Both the position numbers and the translations under genes were made by a program. The notes below the pieces were generated by a model. That model ran no database searches and was not told where the DNA came from. It saw only the letters and a list, made by a program, of their open reading frames with translations. This document shows positions 8,940-17,806 of a stretch of 64,000 bases of DNA, piece after piece. This DNA is from Streptococcus oralis (GTDB lineage Bacteria; Bacillota; Bacilli; Lactobacillales; Streptococcaceae): the NCBI RefSeq assembly GCF_019929345.1, contig NZ_JAHZPJ010000005.1, forward strand, positions 49,278 through 113,277. Reading direction: 5' to 3'. Within the stretch, counting starts at the first letter, position 1. Every line of letters begins with the position of its first letter.

Positions 8940-9331
8940 TTTTTAGATTCCTTTAACATAGATGATAATTTAGGTGATACAGTATATCCATAAGATTCAT
9001 AATTCCCTGAATTATCTTTTATTAATCCAAAGTGAAAATCTAATTCCTTATCATTATTAAAATATATCCTTACCATTAGTCCTCCCATTGGATTATACTC
9101 TAAAGTTTCTGTATCAATATCATATGATTTAATGATTCCATCTTCTGTTAATGCTTTAGGATCATTTACCCTCATATGATTTTCATAAACCTTCTTTGCC
9201 TCGTCGCTTGTCGCAATGGCAATCATTTCTTGTTTCTTTTGGTATTGGTGCATGCTACAACCTCCTACTGCTATTCCAATCACTGCTAAAATGCTGAATA
9301 AAATAATCATACTTTTTTTAGATATTTTCAT
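8936..9331 (-). CDS. DUF1310-like lipoprotein, probable (orphan) immunity protein
   Basis: 131 residues with a lipoprotein signal (MKISKKS, hydrophobic core, AVGGC with Cys near 25) and a mature domain with YNPMGGLMVRIYFNND, the same family as 8278-8673. Its start has AAAGGAGG. The stop overlaps the truncated toxin's ATG as ATGA. Because its cognate toxin is broken, it is now probably an orphan immunity gene that still protects against lipases of relatives. First gene of the module; a -10-like TATACT lies upstream at 9367-9372. Function inferred from context. Confidence 0.65.
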   Translation of the reverse strand: MKISKKSMIILFSILAVIGIAVGGCSMHQYQKKQEMIAIATSDEAKKVYENHMRVNDPKALTEDGIIKSYDIDTETLEYNPMGGLMVRIYFNNDKELDFHFGLIKDNSGNYESYGYTVSPKLSSMLKESKK

Positions 9332-9366
9332 GTTTCCTCCTTTGTGCTACAGTATAACTCATCTAT

Positions 9367-9372
9367 AGTATA
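9367..9372 (-). promoter_or_regulatory. -10-like element TATACT before the lipase module
   Basis: On minus: TATGGTATACTATAG, an extended -10 form, ~35 bases upstream of the first lipoprotein ATG. The same TATGGTATACT core recurs in front of genes of the immunity island (see 42818, 43832, 44827, 45631). Confidence 0.45.
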
Positions 9373-9425
9373 CCATAGATTATGGAGTTGGCTTCCTTTA
9401 AAATTCTTCTCAATTTAATAACCTC

Positions 9426-9472
9426 AAGAAAAGAACCACGGATCAACCGATTCGTGGTTTTATAATTCATCT
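9426..9472. repeat. Right direct repeat: whiA 3' end plus terminator
   Basis: Partner of 6262-6307. Contains hairpin ACCACGGAT / ATTCGTGGT (9435-9443 / 9450-9458) with one G-T wobble, plus the true last codons and stop of whiA. Together the pair brackets the whole 3.1-kb lipase module. Confidence 0.85.
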
Positions 9473-10371
9473 GCAATCTTGTTTATTTTTCTGAGTCTGT
9501 GGTTGACGCCACTTTTGGTCAAGGGATTGCTCAAGCTATCTGCCAACTGCTGGATAGAATAGTCTGGGTGCTGGATTCGCAACTGAGCTACCTCCTGCAA
9601 ATCCACTGGTAAATTTTCCAAACCCATTCTATCTTTGATTTTACTGATATTGTTGATAGTCTTCATACTAGCAGAAACCGTTCGAGCGATATTGGCTGTT
9701 TCAGCGTTATTGGCTCGATTGAGATCATTACGAGTTTCACGCAAAATCTTGACGCGCTCAAAATTATCACGCGCCTGCATGGCCCCAATCACGATCAAGA
9801 AATCCATGATGTCTTCTGCACGCTGGAGATAGGTAACTACACCTTTCTTGCGCTCAATGACCTTAGCGTCCAGCAAAAATTGCTGGAGGAGAGAGGCCAA
9901 TCCTTGGGCATGGTCCAGATAAACGGAACTAATCTCCAACTGGTACTTGCCAGACTCAGGATCTCTTATGCTACCATTTGCAAGAAAGGCCCCACATAAG
10001 TAAGCACGACCAGCTTCTTCATCTGCTAAAATATCGGGATCAATACCTGTCTCCAAACCAAAGAAGGAATCCGCAAGCCGCAAATCAGCTAAAAGCTCCT
10101 GCACCCTCTCATCGGTATAGACCGTATAAACACGATTCTTACGAAGATTGCTTCTCTGATGGTGACGAATCTCTGACTTGATATCATAAAAATGGAGAAA
10201 GGACTCATAAAGGTGACGAGCTAACTTGGCATTTTCGGTCACGACGGACAAGGTCAAGCCCGAACTAGATAGCCCGATACTGCCAGACATCTTGATAATG
10301 GCCGATAGTTCATAACGGCTGAGATGGTGTTGACCAAGAATTTCCTCTTTTACTGCAACTGTGAAACTCAT
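9460..10371 (-). CDS. whiA: DNA-binding protein WhiA
   Basis: 303 residues: N-terminal LAGLIDADG-homing-endonuclease-like domain ([22 protein letters not shown] near 125-145) and C-terminal helix-turn-helix ([21 protein letters not shown]). In Firmicutes WhiA influences division and chromosome segregation. In streptomycetes it is a sporulation regulator. Its start overlaps yvcK by 4 bases in the conserved rapZ-yvcK-whiA operon. Length is normal. The stop lies inside the right-hand direct repeat. Confidence 0.95.
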   Translation of the reverse strand: MSFTVAVKEEILGQHHLSRYELSAIIKMSGSIGLSSSGLTLSVVTENAKLARHLYESFLHFYDIKSEIRHHQRSNLRKNRVYTVYTDERVQELLADLRLADSFFGLETGIDPDILADEEAGRAYLCGAFLANGSIRDPESGKYQLEISSVYLDHAQGLASLLQQFLLDAKVIERKKGVVTYLQRAEDIMDFLIVIGAMQARDNFERVKILRETRNDLNRANNAETANIARTVSASMKTINNISKIKDRMGLENLPVDLQEVAQLRIQHPDYSIQQLADSLSNPLTKSGVNHRLRKINKIADEL

Positions 10372-11345
10372 TTTCTCACCTGTATGATGCGCATCAATTC
10401 ATCCACAATCAAATCCCCATCGTGGAAGGCTCCTCCATTTTCCAAACGAAGGAAATTGGAAGAAATTACACGAGGCACCTGCTTGCAGAGACCAGCAAAA
10501 TCATGTTCCACCTGAACCAAATATTCATCGAAACGGTTGGTATTCATGTATTCTCTAGGAACCTTTTCGATATTGACCAAGACCGTATCAATAAAAGACC
10601 GACCTAAATGGCGATGAAGAACTTCCACATGGTCACTGTCTGAAAAGTGCTCTGTTTCCCCACGCTGGGTCATGATATTGCAAACGTAAGCTATCTCCGC
10701 CTTGGTCTCCAAGAGTGCTTGCCCAATCTCCTCAATGACAATATTGGGCAATATCGATGTAAAGAGGGAACCAGGCCCCAAGACAATCATATCACTCTCG
10801 AGAATGGTATTGACTACTCGACGGCTGGCTTGGGGTGTTTCATCATCCAAGGTATTGGTCACATAGACATGGTCGATCATGCCTGGATGATCTGCAATGT
10901 GGCTCTCACCTGCCACCTCAGAACCGTCTTTAAAGACTGCATGCAGTGTCAGAGGGTGATCACTCGAGGGGTAAATCTTTCCTGTTGTATGAAAGAACTT
11001 ACTGAGTAATTGCATAGCATTGTAGGTAGATCCTTGCATTTCAGAAAGCCCTGCTATGATGATATTCCCTAGAGGATGACCCGCAAAAGCACCAGCCTCT
11101 TCTGAGAAACGGTACTGAAAAACCTTCTCATAAAACTTAGGCATATCCGACATGGCTACCAGAACATTGCGAAGATCACCTGGCGGTGTCAGCTGTTGGA
11201 TATTCTTTCTTAGCTCACCAGAAGATCCACCATCATCAGCTACCGTTACGATGGCTGCGATATCAACATCCTTTTCTCGCAAGCTTTTCAAAATGACGGG
11301 GATACCAGTTCCCCCACCAATCACCGTTATTTTGGGTTTTCTCAT
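10368..11345 (-). CDS. yvcK: Gluconeogenesis factor YvcK/CofD-like, UDP-sugar-binding protein
   Basis: 325 residues starting with the nucleotide-binding [15 protein letters not shown] at about 8-22, followed by [10 protein letters not shown] and PPGDLRNVL, signatures of the CofD/YvcK family. YvcK is needed on gluconeogenic carbon sources and for correct envelope synthesis and PBP1 placement in Bacillus. Overlaps both neighbours (whiA by 4 bases, rapZ by 4 bases), so the three genes are translationally coupled. Confidence 0.94.
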   Translation of the reverse strand: MRKPKITVIGGGTGIPVILKSLREKDVDIAAIVTVADDGGSSGELRKNIQQLTPPGDLRNVLVAMSDMPKFYEKVFQYRFSEEAGAFAGHPLGNIIIAGLSEMQGSTYNAMQLLSKFFHTTGKIYPSSDHPLTLHAVFKDGSEVAGESHIADHPGMIDHVYVTNTLDDETPQASRRVVNTILESDMIVLGPGSLFTSILPNIVIEEIGQALLETKAEIAYVCNIMTQRGETEHFSDSDHVEVLHRHLGRSFIDTVLVNIEKVPREYMNTNRFDEYLVQVEHDFAGLCKQVPRVISSNFLRLENGGAFHDGDLIVDELMRIIQVRK

Positions 11346-12232
11346 GAACGGTTTACCGTCTCCTTTCTTCGGTCTTTGTCACGATGGCTTTCATTGACAG
11401 GCCAGTTTTTAGCAAGGTCCTCAGCAATTCGTTTTGCAAAGGCAACACTACGGTGTTGTCCACCTGTACATCCTACTGCAATGGTTAAAACAGACTTGCC
11501 TTCTTTTTTGTAACTTGGCAAAATGGGTTCAATCAAGGCGAGTAAGTGCTGATAGAAACTTTCAGACTCTTCATGATTCATCACATAGTCATAAACTGCT
11601 TGATCCTCACCTGTCTGATTACGGAGTTCAGGGAGGTAGTATGGGTTTGGTAAGAAACGGACATCAAAGACCAAGTCTGCATCGATAGGAATACCATACT
11701 TGAATCCAAAAGACATGACTTCGATACGGAAAGACTGGGCTTGTTCTTGGTCCGAAAATTGCTCAGCAATGGTTTTACGAAGTTCACGCGGGGTGAGTTC
11801 TGTCGTATCCACCACATTTTGGCTCATGTTTTTCAAAGGAGCCAAAAGTTCACGCTCCAGCTTGATGCCGTCTAAAATCCGACCATCCGCTGCTAGAGGG
11901 TGACTTCGTCTAGTTTCCTTATAGCGTGCCACCAATTCCTTATCTGCTGCGTCTAAAAAGAGGATTTTGAAGTCCAAATCATCTTGGTTTTCCAATTCAT
12001 CCAAAACGGCCTGAATCTCCGAAAAGAAGGAACGGCTCCGCATATCCACCACCAGGGCTAACTTATGGTCATCATCCTTGGTCTCTACCAACTGCAAGAA
12101 CTTTGGCAAGAGGGCTGGTGGCATATTGTCAATAGTGAAATATCCCAAATCCTCGAAGGACTGAATGGCTACCGTTTTCCCTGCGCCACTCATCCCTGTC
12201 ACAATTACCAGGTGAAGTTGTTTCTTTGTCAT
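11342..12232 (-). CDS. rapZ: RNase adapter / nucleotide-binding protein RapZ (YvcJ)
   Basis: 296 residues with P-loop GMSGAGKT at 13-20 and the C-terminal [18 protein letters not shown] signature. In E. coli RapZ hands the small RNA GlmZ to RNase E to control GlmS. In Gram-positives the homologue YvcJ is a GTPase/ATPase linked to competence, and its target is unclear. First gene of rapZ-yvcK-whiA; a strong terminator for the upstream ridA lies just before it, so the operon probably has its own promoter or uses read-through. Confidence 0.94.
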   Translation of the reverse strand: MTKKQLHLVIVTGMSGAGKTVAIQSFEDLGYFTIDNMPPALLPKFLQLVETKDDDHKLALVVDMRSRSFFSEIQAVLDELENQDDLDFKILFLDAADKELVARYKETRRSHPLAADGRILDGIKLERELLAPLKNMSQNVVDTTELTPRELRKTIAEQFSDQEQAQSFRIEVMSFGFKYGIPIDADLVFDVRFLPNPYYLPELRNQTGEDQAVYDYVMNHEESESFYQHLLALIEPILPSYKKEGKSVLTIAVGCTGGQHRSVAFAKRIAEDLAKNWPVNESHRDKDRRKETVNRS

Positions 12233-12248
12233 CTATCTCTCCTTATAT

Positions 12249-12275
12249 CAAAAAAAGTTTGGCAGAGCCAAACTT
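12249..12275 (-). terminator. Rho-independent terminator after ridA
   Basis: 9-bp stem AAGTTTGGC / GCCAAACTT (12255-12263 / 12267-12275) with a 3-base loop, followed on minus by a run of seven T. Confidence 0.85.
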
Positions 12276-12283
12276 CAACTAGC

Positions 12284-12664
12284 TTATCCAATCTCTGCGA
12301 TCACTTCAATTTCGACTTTTACATCACGAGGAAGACGTGCAACCTCTACAGCTGAACGAGCTGGAAATTCCTCTTTAAAGGCCGTTTGGTAAACCTCATT
12401 AAAAGGAACAAAGTCATTCATATCGCTCAAGAAGCAAGTTGTTTTGACAACATGGTCAAAGTCTGTTCCTGCTTCAGCCAAAATAGCACCGATATTTTTC
12501 AAGACTTGTTCTGTCTGTTCTTGGATAGTCTCTCCTACAATTTCACCAGTTTCAGGAGATAGAGGAACTTGACCGCTTGCAAATAAAAGATTGCCAACGA
12601 TTTTTCCTTGAACATAAGGTCCGATAGCCTTTGGAGCTTTATCTGTATGAATTGTTTTTGCCAT
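12284..12664 (-). CDS. ridA: RidA family reactive intermediate/imine deaminase
   Basis: 126 residues; Rid family (YjgF/YER057c/UK114). Hydrolyses reactive enamine/imine products of PLP enzymes to ketoacids, protecting metabolism. Recognisable APKAIGPYVQGKIVGNLLFA start, SGQVPL, and the C-terminal RSAVEVARLPRDVKVEIEVIA containing the catalytic-site Arg (in FPARSAVEV). It is 9 bases downstream of ysxC and ends at a strong terminator, so it is the last gene of the clpX-ysxC-ridA unit. Confidence 0.93.
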   Translation of the reverse strand: MAKTIHTDKAPKAIGPYVQGKIVGNLLFASGQVPLSPETGEIVGETIQEQTEQVLKNIGAILAEAGTDFDHVVKTTCFLSDMNDFVPFNEVYQTAFKEEFPARSAVEVARLPRDVKVEIEVIAEIG

Positions 12665-12673
12665 TTCTTTCCC

Positions 12674-13261
12674 TCACAATTTTTCTAATATTGCATCCCA
12701 AGCCTGATCCATCCCTGCCTTGCTGACAGATGAAAAGAGGATGAAGTCGTCACTTGGGTCAAAGTTTAATTTCTTTTTGATTGCTGATTCGTGCTTGTTC
12801 CACTTACCACGAGGAATCTTGTCCGCCTTGGTCGCAACGATGATAACCGGAATCTCATAATACTTGAGAAATTCGTACATCTGCACATCATCTGCTGACG
12901 GGTCGTGGCGGAGATCCACCAAACTGACAACCGCACGGAGATTTTCCCGAGTCGTTAGGTACTCCTCAATCATGCGCCCCCACTTTTCACGCTCCTTTTT
13001 GGAAACGCGGGCATAGCCATAACCTGGTACATCCACAAAGCGCATCTTGTCATCAATGTTGAAAAAGTTGAGCAACTGAGTTTTACCAGGTTTCCCCGAT
13101 GTACGAGCCAGATTTTTGCGGTTCAACATGGTGTTGATAAAGCTAGATTTGCCAACATTTGAACGCCCTGCAAGGGCAATCTCTGGCAGTTCATCCTGCG
13201 GATAGTGGGATTTATTGGCAGCACTGAGCAGGATTTCAGCATTGTGTGTATTGATTTCCAT
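12674..13261 (-). CDS. ysxC: Ribosome biogenesis GTPase YsxC/EngB
   Basis: 195-residue single-domain GTPase for late 50S subunit assembly. G1 motif [11 protein letters not shown] near 30-40, G3 DVPGYGYAR near 75-83, G4 TKAD near 145. The ATG at 13261 has AGAGGTG upstream. An in-frame GTG at 13267 lies within that Shine-Dalgarno sequence and is unlikely. It follows clpX by 8 bases, the usual clpX-ysxC pairing. Confidence 0.95.
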   Translation of the reverse strand: MEINTHNAEILLSAANKSHYPQDELPEIALAGRSNVGKSSFINTMLNRKNLARTSGKPGKTQLLNFFNIDDKMRFVDVPGYGYARVSKKEREKWGRMIEEYLTTRENLRAVVSLVDLRHDPSADDVQMYEFLKYYEIPVIIVATKADKIPRGKWNKHESAIKKKLNFDPSDDFILFSSVSKAGMDQAWDAILEKL

Positions 13262-13269
13262 AGTCACCT

Positions 13270-14502
13270 CTAGGCTGTTTCTAGGATTGGTTTTTCCGTT
13301 CCATCGACAGCTTCTTTCGTGATGCGGACCAATTTCACATTTTCTTGACTTGGCACTTCAAACATAACATCTAACATGGTTTCTTCGATGATTGACCGAA
13401 GACCACGCGCACCAGTTTTGCGTTCGATAGCCTTATTGGCGATTTCCTGAAGGGCTTCATCGTCAAATTCCAACTCAACGTCATCATAAGAAAGCAAGGT
13501 TTGGTATTGTTTGACCAAGGCATTTCTTGGTTCTTTCAAGATGCGAACCAAGTCATCAACCGTCAATTGCTCAAGAGCAGCAAAGACAGGCAAGCGTCCA
13601 ATCAACTCAGGGATAATACCGAATTTTTGAATGTCTTCTGCGATGATTTCTTGCATGTAGGAGCTGTTTTCGTCAATCGCCTTGTTATTTTGGCCAAAAC
13701 CGATGACTTTTTCTCCCAAACGTTGTTTAACGATTTCTTCGATGCCATCAAAAGCACCACCCACGATAAAGAGAATGTTCTTGGTATCCACCTGAATCAT
13801 CTCTTGTTGTGGATGTTTGCGTCCACCTTGAGGCGGTACGCTAGCGACAGTTCCCTCGATAATCTTGAGAAGGGCTTGTTGCACACCTTCACCCGAAACG
13901 TCACGTGTGATAGACACATTCTCGCTCTTCTTGGCAATTTTGTCAATTTCATCTACGTAGATAATCCCACGTTCTGCACGCTCAATGTTAAAGTCAGCAG
14001 CCTGCAAGAGTTTGAGGAGGATGTTTTCAACGTCCTCACCCACATACCCAGCCTCAGTCAGAGCTGTCGCATCTGCAATAGCAAAAGGCACATTCAAGCT
14101 CTTAGCCAAAGTCTGAGCCAAGAAAGTTTTCCCAGAACCAGTTGGGCCAATCATCAGGATATTTGACTTCTGCAAATCCACATCTTCTGACTCTTCCCGC
14201 GTATCGTGGAAATTGATGCGTTTGTAGTGATTGTATACAGCCACTGCCAAGGCACGTTTGGCACGGTCCTGACCAATCACATAGTGATTTAAAATATTGA
14301 GGAGTTCGATTGGTTTTGGTACTTCAGACAAATCTGCCAAAACTTCCTCGGCCAACTCCTCACGAATGATTTCCTGGGCTAATTCCACACATTCATTACA
14401 GATAAAGGCGTTGTTGCCAGCGATTATTTTCTTTACTTCTTCTTGGCTTTTGCCACAAAATGAGCAATAAACCATCATATCATTTTTCCTATTTGTAGGC
14501 AT
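13270..14502 (-). CDS. clpX: ATP-dependent Clp protease ATP-binding subunit ClpX
   Basis: 410-residue AAA+ unfoldase that feeds substrates to ClpP. The N-terminal zinc finger has Cys13, Cys16, Cys35 and Cys38. Walker A is GPTGSGKT near 119-126, Walker B is IIYVDEIDK near 180-188, and the sensor/arginine-finger region and C-terminal D2 domain are intact. Essential in pneumococcus. Preceded by a small membrane-protein gene and folA on the same strand. Confidence 0.97.
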   Translation of the reverse strand: MPTNRKNDMMVYCSFCGKSQEEVKKIIAGNNAFICNECVELAQEIIREELAEEVLADLSEVPKPIELLNILNHYVIGQDRAKRALAVAVYNHYKRINFHDTREESEDVDLQKSNILMIGPTGSGKTFLAQTLAKSLNVPFAIADATALTEAGYVGEDVENILLKLLQAADFNIERAERGIIYVDEIDKIAKKSENVSITRDVSGEGVQQALLKIIEGTVASVPPQGGRKHPQQEMIQVDTKNILFIVGGAFDGIEEIVKQRLGEKVIGFGQNNKAIDENSSYMQEIIAEDIQKFGIIPELIGRLPVFAALEQLTVDDLVRILKEPRNALVKQYQTLLSYDDVELEFDDEALQEIANKAIERKTGARGLRSIIEETMLDVMFEVPSQENVKLVRITKEAVDGTEKPILETA

Positions 14503-14533
14503 GATTTCCTTCCATTCTAATTTATCATTCTAT

Positions 14534-14704
14534 CTAAAATAAGGTCATATAAAAAGCGTGGACACTGTTGACCAGATTGGTAAAAGCATTCAACCAGAGT
14601 AAGGCAGACAGTCCATAGCGCTTCTTACGAAAAGCCTGTGCCCCAGTCAAAATACAGATCACACACAAAAAAGCTGTAAAAAATCCAAATATACTGCGCT
14701 CCAT
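14534..14704 (-). CDS. Small hydrophobic protein between folA and clpX
   Basis: 56 residues: [20 protein letters not shown], then a positive GAQAFRKKRYG loop and a second hydrophobic segment (LSALLWLNAFTNLVNSVHAF). Two membrane segments are predicted. Its ATG overlaps the folA stop codon as TAATG, so it is coupled to folA. A gene of this size in this position is, as I recall, conserved in Mitis-group streptococci; no function is known to me. Confidence 0.75.
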   Translation of the reverse strand: MERSIFGFFTAFLCVICILTGAQAFRKKRYGLSALLWLNAFTNLVNSVHAFYMTLF

Positions 14705-15210
14705 TAGACTTCCTTTCTATCTCGGTATTCGGTGGTAAAATCATAGTCGTTTTTCTCATCTCGGGTGTAAGATTTGCTTGCGACTGTCTCAAAACGAGAC
14801 AAGTCAAACTCCTCAGGGAAATAGGTATCTCCCTCTACCTGAGCATGAATCTGCGTCACGATGATTTCATCTAAATAAGGCTCAAAAGCCTGAAAAATCT
14901 GTTTCCCGCCAATGATATAGAGATTTTTTTCCTGACTCTGATACCACGCTAAAACAGATTCCACATCTTGAAATACGAGCGCCCCATCTATGACTTCTTC
15001 GCTATTGTGCGTTAAAATCAGGGTTTGTCGTTTCGGAAGCAGACGACGTCCCATGCCATCAAAGGTCACTCGTCCCATCAATATAGCATGATTTAAAGTT
15101 GTTTCCTTAAAATGTTGCAACTCTGCTGGCAAATGCCATGGGAGACGATTTTCCTTTCCAATCACCCCTTTTTCATCTTGGGCCCAAATGGCTATGATTT
15201 TCTTTGTCAT
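14704..15210 (-). CDS. folA: Dihydrofolate reductase
   Basis: 168 residues. Makes tetrahydrofolate from dihydrofolate with NADPH; target of trimethoprim. [26 protein letters not shown] at the N-terminus is the substrate/cofactor loop; [19 protein letters not shown] and [14 protein letters not shown] are canonical. Residue ~100 in the IIGGKQIF stretch corresponds to the pneumococcal resistance site Ile100Leu. Here it appears to be Ile, consistent with susceptibility at that position, but I counted by eye. Confidence 0.95.
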   Translation of the reverse strand: MTKKIIAIWAQDEKGVIGKENRLPWHLPAELQHFKETTLNHAILMGRVTFDGMGRRLLPKRQTLILTHNSEEVIDGALVFQDVESVLAWYQSQEKNLYIIGGKQIFQAFEPYLDEIIVTQIHAQVEGDTYFPEEFDLSRFETVASKSYTRDEKNDYDFTTEYRDRKEV

Positions 15211-15285
15211 GCTTCCGTCCTTTTTATTGATACTACTATTTTATCAAAATTCTCCCAAAAAGGCTGTTTTGAAACGCGCGCAAAA

Positions 15286-15320
15286 GAGAGAAAAGGAGCA
15301 GGCTTCATTTAGCCTGCTCC
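15286..15320 (-). terminator. Rho-independent terminator after cmk
   Basis: 10-bp stem GGAGCAGGCT / AGCCTGCTCC (15295-15304 / 15311-15320), loop of 6, followed on minus by TTTTCTCTCTTTT. Confidence 0.85.
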
Positions 15321-15328
15321 TCTCGTCC

Positions 15329-16003
15329 CTAGGACATATATTTTTTTGCTTCTGATTCGATTTTTTCAACCACTTCTTGAATACTTAGTCCAGTTGTGTC
15401 AAGGTAAACTGCATCCTCAGCCTGTTTGAGAGGTGAGGTTTCACGGTGACTATCCTTGTAGTCACGCGCAGCAATTTCTTCTTTCAACGTTTCAAGGTCT
15501 GTTTCAATCCCTTTGGCAATATTTTCCTTGTAACGACGCTCTGCTCTTTCTTCAACAGAAGCCACTAGGAAAATCTTGAGTTCAGCTTTTGGTAAAACAA
15601 CTGTCCCGATATCACGCCCATCCATGACGATACCACCTTGCTGAGCAATCTCTTGCTGGAGCGAAACCAGTTTTTCACGCACTTCAGGAATGGCAGCGAT
15701 ACTTGAAACCTTGTTGGTCACTTCATTTTCACGAATCGGATGAGTAATATCAACATCACCTACAAAAACAAGCTGTTCTCCAGTTTCTGAACGTCCAAAA
15801 CTAATGGGGTGTTGGTTAAGAAGCTCGAGAAGTTGGTCTACATTTCCTGCATTCAACTGGTGCTTGAGCGCTATATAAGTCGCAGCACGGTACATAGCAC
15901 CCGTATCGAGATAAGTGTAACCAAAATCCTTAGCGACAATCTTTGCGACCGTACTCTTGCCACTCGAAGCTGGACCATCGATAGCAATTTGAATTGTCTT
16001 CAT
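15329..16003 (-). CDS. cmk: (d)CMP kinase
   Basis: 224 residues; phosphorylates CMP/dCMP. P-loop [12 protein letters not shown] near 9-20, [26 protein letters not shown] near 101-113 and [15 protein letters not shown] near 182-196 are the family signatures. It lies directly downstream of the LysM membrane protein gene (9-base gap) and ends at a strong hairpin terminator. Confidence 0.95.
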   Translation of the reverse strand: MKTIQIAIDGPASSGKSTVAKIVAKDFGYTYLDTGAMYRAATYIALKHQLNAGNVDQLLELLNQHPISFGRSETGEQLVFVGDVDITHPIRENEVTNKVSSIAAIPEVREKLVSLQQEIAQQGGIVMDGRDIGTVVLPKAELKIFLVASVEERAERRYKENIAKGIETDLETLKEEIAARDYKDSHRETSPLKQAEDAVYLDTTGLSIQEVVEKIESEAKKYMS

Positions 16004-16012
16004 GACCGACTC

Positions 16013-16516
16013 CTATCTTGTCTTAATCACATCACCTGGGTTGGCAAACCAAGATCCAGATGACATATGAGAAGGATTTAGGGCTTCTAGCTGGGCAATG
16101 GAAATCCCTGCACGTTGAGCAAGAGCTGCTTCTCCCTCTCCAGGATGTACTGTAAGTGTTCCTTCACCCTCTGTATGCTCTTCCGAACTGCTCTCTGAAG
16201 GTGTTGATTCAGAAGAAGATGTTTCCTCTACCTTGCTACTTGAAGATGATGATTCTTCCACTTTAGAACTTGAACTTGTAGAAGGAGACGATGCATCATA
16301 GAAGTCCTTCAAAGATGAAGTACGATTGCTTCCTCCAGTTGATAGGTAAATCAATACAACTACCATCGCTACAACGATTACAAAGAAGAGGCTAGCTAGA
16401 ACCGTCAAGACACGATTCGCAACAACGCCTTTCCCTTTTTGTTTACGACGACGATCTGTTCTTGATTCTTCCTCATTGTTTTCATAAATATCTTCTTGCC
16501 ACGGTTCTTTTTCCAT
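16013..16516 (-). CDS. LysM-domain membrane-anchored surface protein (SAG1386/EF1546 family)
   Basis: 167 residues: acidic N-terminus (EDIYENNEEESRTDRRRKQK), one transmembrane helix at about 33-56 (VLTVLASLFFVIVVAMVVVL), a serine-rich linker with repeated SSSSKVEE-type segments, and a C-terminal LysM-like domain (TLTVHPGEGEAALAQRAGIS... LEALNPSHM... PGDVIKTR) facing the wall. Typical neighbour of cmk and ferredoxin in streptococci. Presumed peptidoglycan binding; physiological role unknown. Confidence 0.85.
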   Translation of the reverse strand: MEKEPWQEDIYENNEEESRTDRRRKQKGKGVVANRVLTVLASLFFVIVVAMVVVLIYLSTGGSNRTSSLKDFYDASSPSTSSSSKVEESSSSSSKVEETSSSESTPSESSSEEHTEGEGTLTVHPGEGEAALAQRAGISIAQLEALNPSHMSSGSWFANPGDVIKTR

Positions 16517-16526
16517 ACCTTACTCC

Positions 16527-16561
16527 TTGTTTTTTTTACATTTTCTTATTACAATATAAAT
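16527..16561 (+). promoter_or_regulatory. Promoter of the ferredoxin gene, possibly giving a leaderless mRNA
   Basis: -35-like TTGTTT (16527-16532), 17-base spacer, -10-like TACAAT (16550-16555). The expected start of transcription, 6-7 bases after the -10, is the ATG at 16562 itself. There is no Shine-Dalgarno sequence before that ATG. Confidence 0.45.
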
Positions 16562-16765
16562 ATGAAAGTCACACTTATACCCGAACGGTGCATCGCCTGC
16601 GGGCTTTGCCAAACCTATTCTGAACTCTTTGATTACCATGATAACGGAATCGTTCGATTTTACGATGATCCAGTTGAATTGCAAAGAGAAATCGCTGAGA
16701 CCAGCGATGTCCTGGAGGCCATCAAACACTGTCCTACGCGAGCACTTCTAAAAGATCCATCGTAG
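16562..16765 (+). CDS. Ferredoxin, single [4Fe-4S]
   Basis: 67 residues with CIACGLC (Cys10, Cys13, Cys16) and a distal Cys57 in KHCPTRAL: four ligands of one 4Fe-4S cluster, the monocluster Gram-positive type. The frame extends upstream to 16496 without any good start; the ATG at 16562 gives the canonical MKVTLIPERCIACG. It is divergent from the LysM gene, one of the few plus-strand genes. Likely electron carrier; the type-2 ferredoxin reductase at 5.3 kb is a candidate partner. Confidence 0.92.
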   Translation: MKVTLIPERCIACGLCQTYSELFDYHDNGIVRFYDDPVELQREIAETSDVLEAIKHCPTRALLKDPS

Positions 16766-16839
16766 TGTACAGGGAATGAATGTTGATGATTTTTCTCTTT
16801 ATTCCCACACCTACTAGTTTAGCATATTTCTAGGTAAAA

Positions 16840-17805
16840 TTATAGTCTTTTTTGGTTATTTTTTCCTTCAATAATAGAAAGGTCACTTTTTTCTTTGACG
16901 AGATAGAGTGGTCTTTTTTTGGTTTCCATATAGATCTTACTGATATATTTTCCCAAAATCCCAATGGTCAGGAGTTGAATCCCTCCAAGAAAAAGAATGA
17001 CAGCCATCAGAGATGTCCAGCCAGATGTCGGATTTCCCAAAATAAGAGTCCGAAACACTACAAAAACAGTCATCATAAAAGAAATAAAACAAGATAGGAG
17101 TCCAGCTACAAAGGCTATACTCAAGGGGAAATCTGAAAAGTTAAGAATCCCTTCAATCGAGTAGAAAAAGAGCTGTCTAAAACTCCAACTGGTCTTGCCA
17201 GCCTGCCGTTCAACGTTTGGATAATCAAGATAGTGCGTTTTAAAGCCAACCCAAGCAAAGAGTCCCTTAGAAAAACGATTGGACTCGGTCAAGGATAAAA
17301 TAGCATCTACCACAGACCTCCTCATCATGCGAAAATCGCGGACACCTGAGGGCAGAGCTACTGGGCTGATTTTTTGCATGAGGCGATAAAAGAGGTCAGC
17401 GCAGAAACTGCGAAAGAAGGGTTCTCCCTCCCGACTAGTTCTCCGTGTCCCAATACAGTCTAAATCTGCATTCTGGTCTAGTAAGGCTTTCATCTCAAGT
17501 AGCATACTGGGAGGATCCTGAAGGTCTGCATCCATCACGACCACCAAGTCTCCAGTTGCATGCTGTAAGCCTGCGTATAAGGCTGCCTCTTTCCCAAAAT
17601 TTCGTGAGAATGAGACATAACGTACCGCAGGATTTTGCTCCCGATAGGCCTTCAAAAGCTCCAAAGTGCCATCGCTTGAACCATCATCCACAAAGACATA
17701 CTCGATCTCTGCTCCCAATTCTGGAAGCAGTACTTCAACAGACTGATAAAAAAGAGGAAGTACTTCCTCTTCGTTTAAACATGGGACAATGATTGAGATC
17801 ATCAT
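16840..17805 (-). CDS. Polyprenyl-phosphate glycosyltransferase, GT2 (GtrB/DPM1-like)
   Basis: 321 residues from the ATG at 17805. GT2 domain: ISIIVPCLNEEEVLPLFYQS, FVDDGSSDGT, then VVMDADLQDPP with the DxD catalytic motif. The end has two membrane helices (about 232-256 and 265-290), as in GtrB/YkcC-type enzymes that put a sugar on undecaprenyl phosphate. The frame is open to 17943, but that extension runs into galE. The chosen ATG lies one base after the galE stop (TAAGATG), so it is coupled to galE. Acceptor sugar unknown; galE next door hints at Glc/Gal or GlcNAc chemistry. Confidence 0.88.
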   Translation of the reverse strand: MMISIIVPCLNEEEVLPLFYQSVEVLLPELGAEIEYVFVDDGSSDGTLELLKAYREQNPAVRYVSFSRNFGKEAALYAGLQHATGDLVVVMDADLQDPPSMLLEMKALLDQNADLDCIGTRRTSREGEPFFRSFCADLFYRLMQKISPVALPSGVRDFRMMRRSVVDAILSLTESNRFSKGLFAWVGFKTHYLDYPNVERQAGKTSWSFRQLFFYSIEGILNFSDFPLSIAFVAGLLSCFISFMMTVFVVFRTLILGNPTSGWTSLMAVILFLGGIQLLTIGILGKYISKIYMETKKRPLYLVKEKSDLSIIEGKNNQKRL

Positions 17806-17806
17806 C

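Noticed and set aside
8278-9331. Reading the two lipoproteins as a simple tandem duplication of one gene
   Set aside because: The ATGA-coupled toxin stub after the first one shows that whole immunity-toxin units, not single genes, were duplicated.
13501-14166. 221-codon open frame on the plus strand
   Set aside because: Antisense shadow of clpX, with no start signal and no family resemblance; the minus frame is full-length ClpX.
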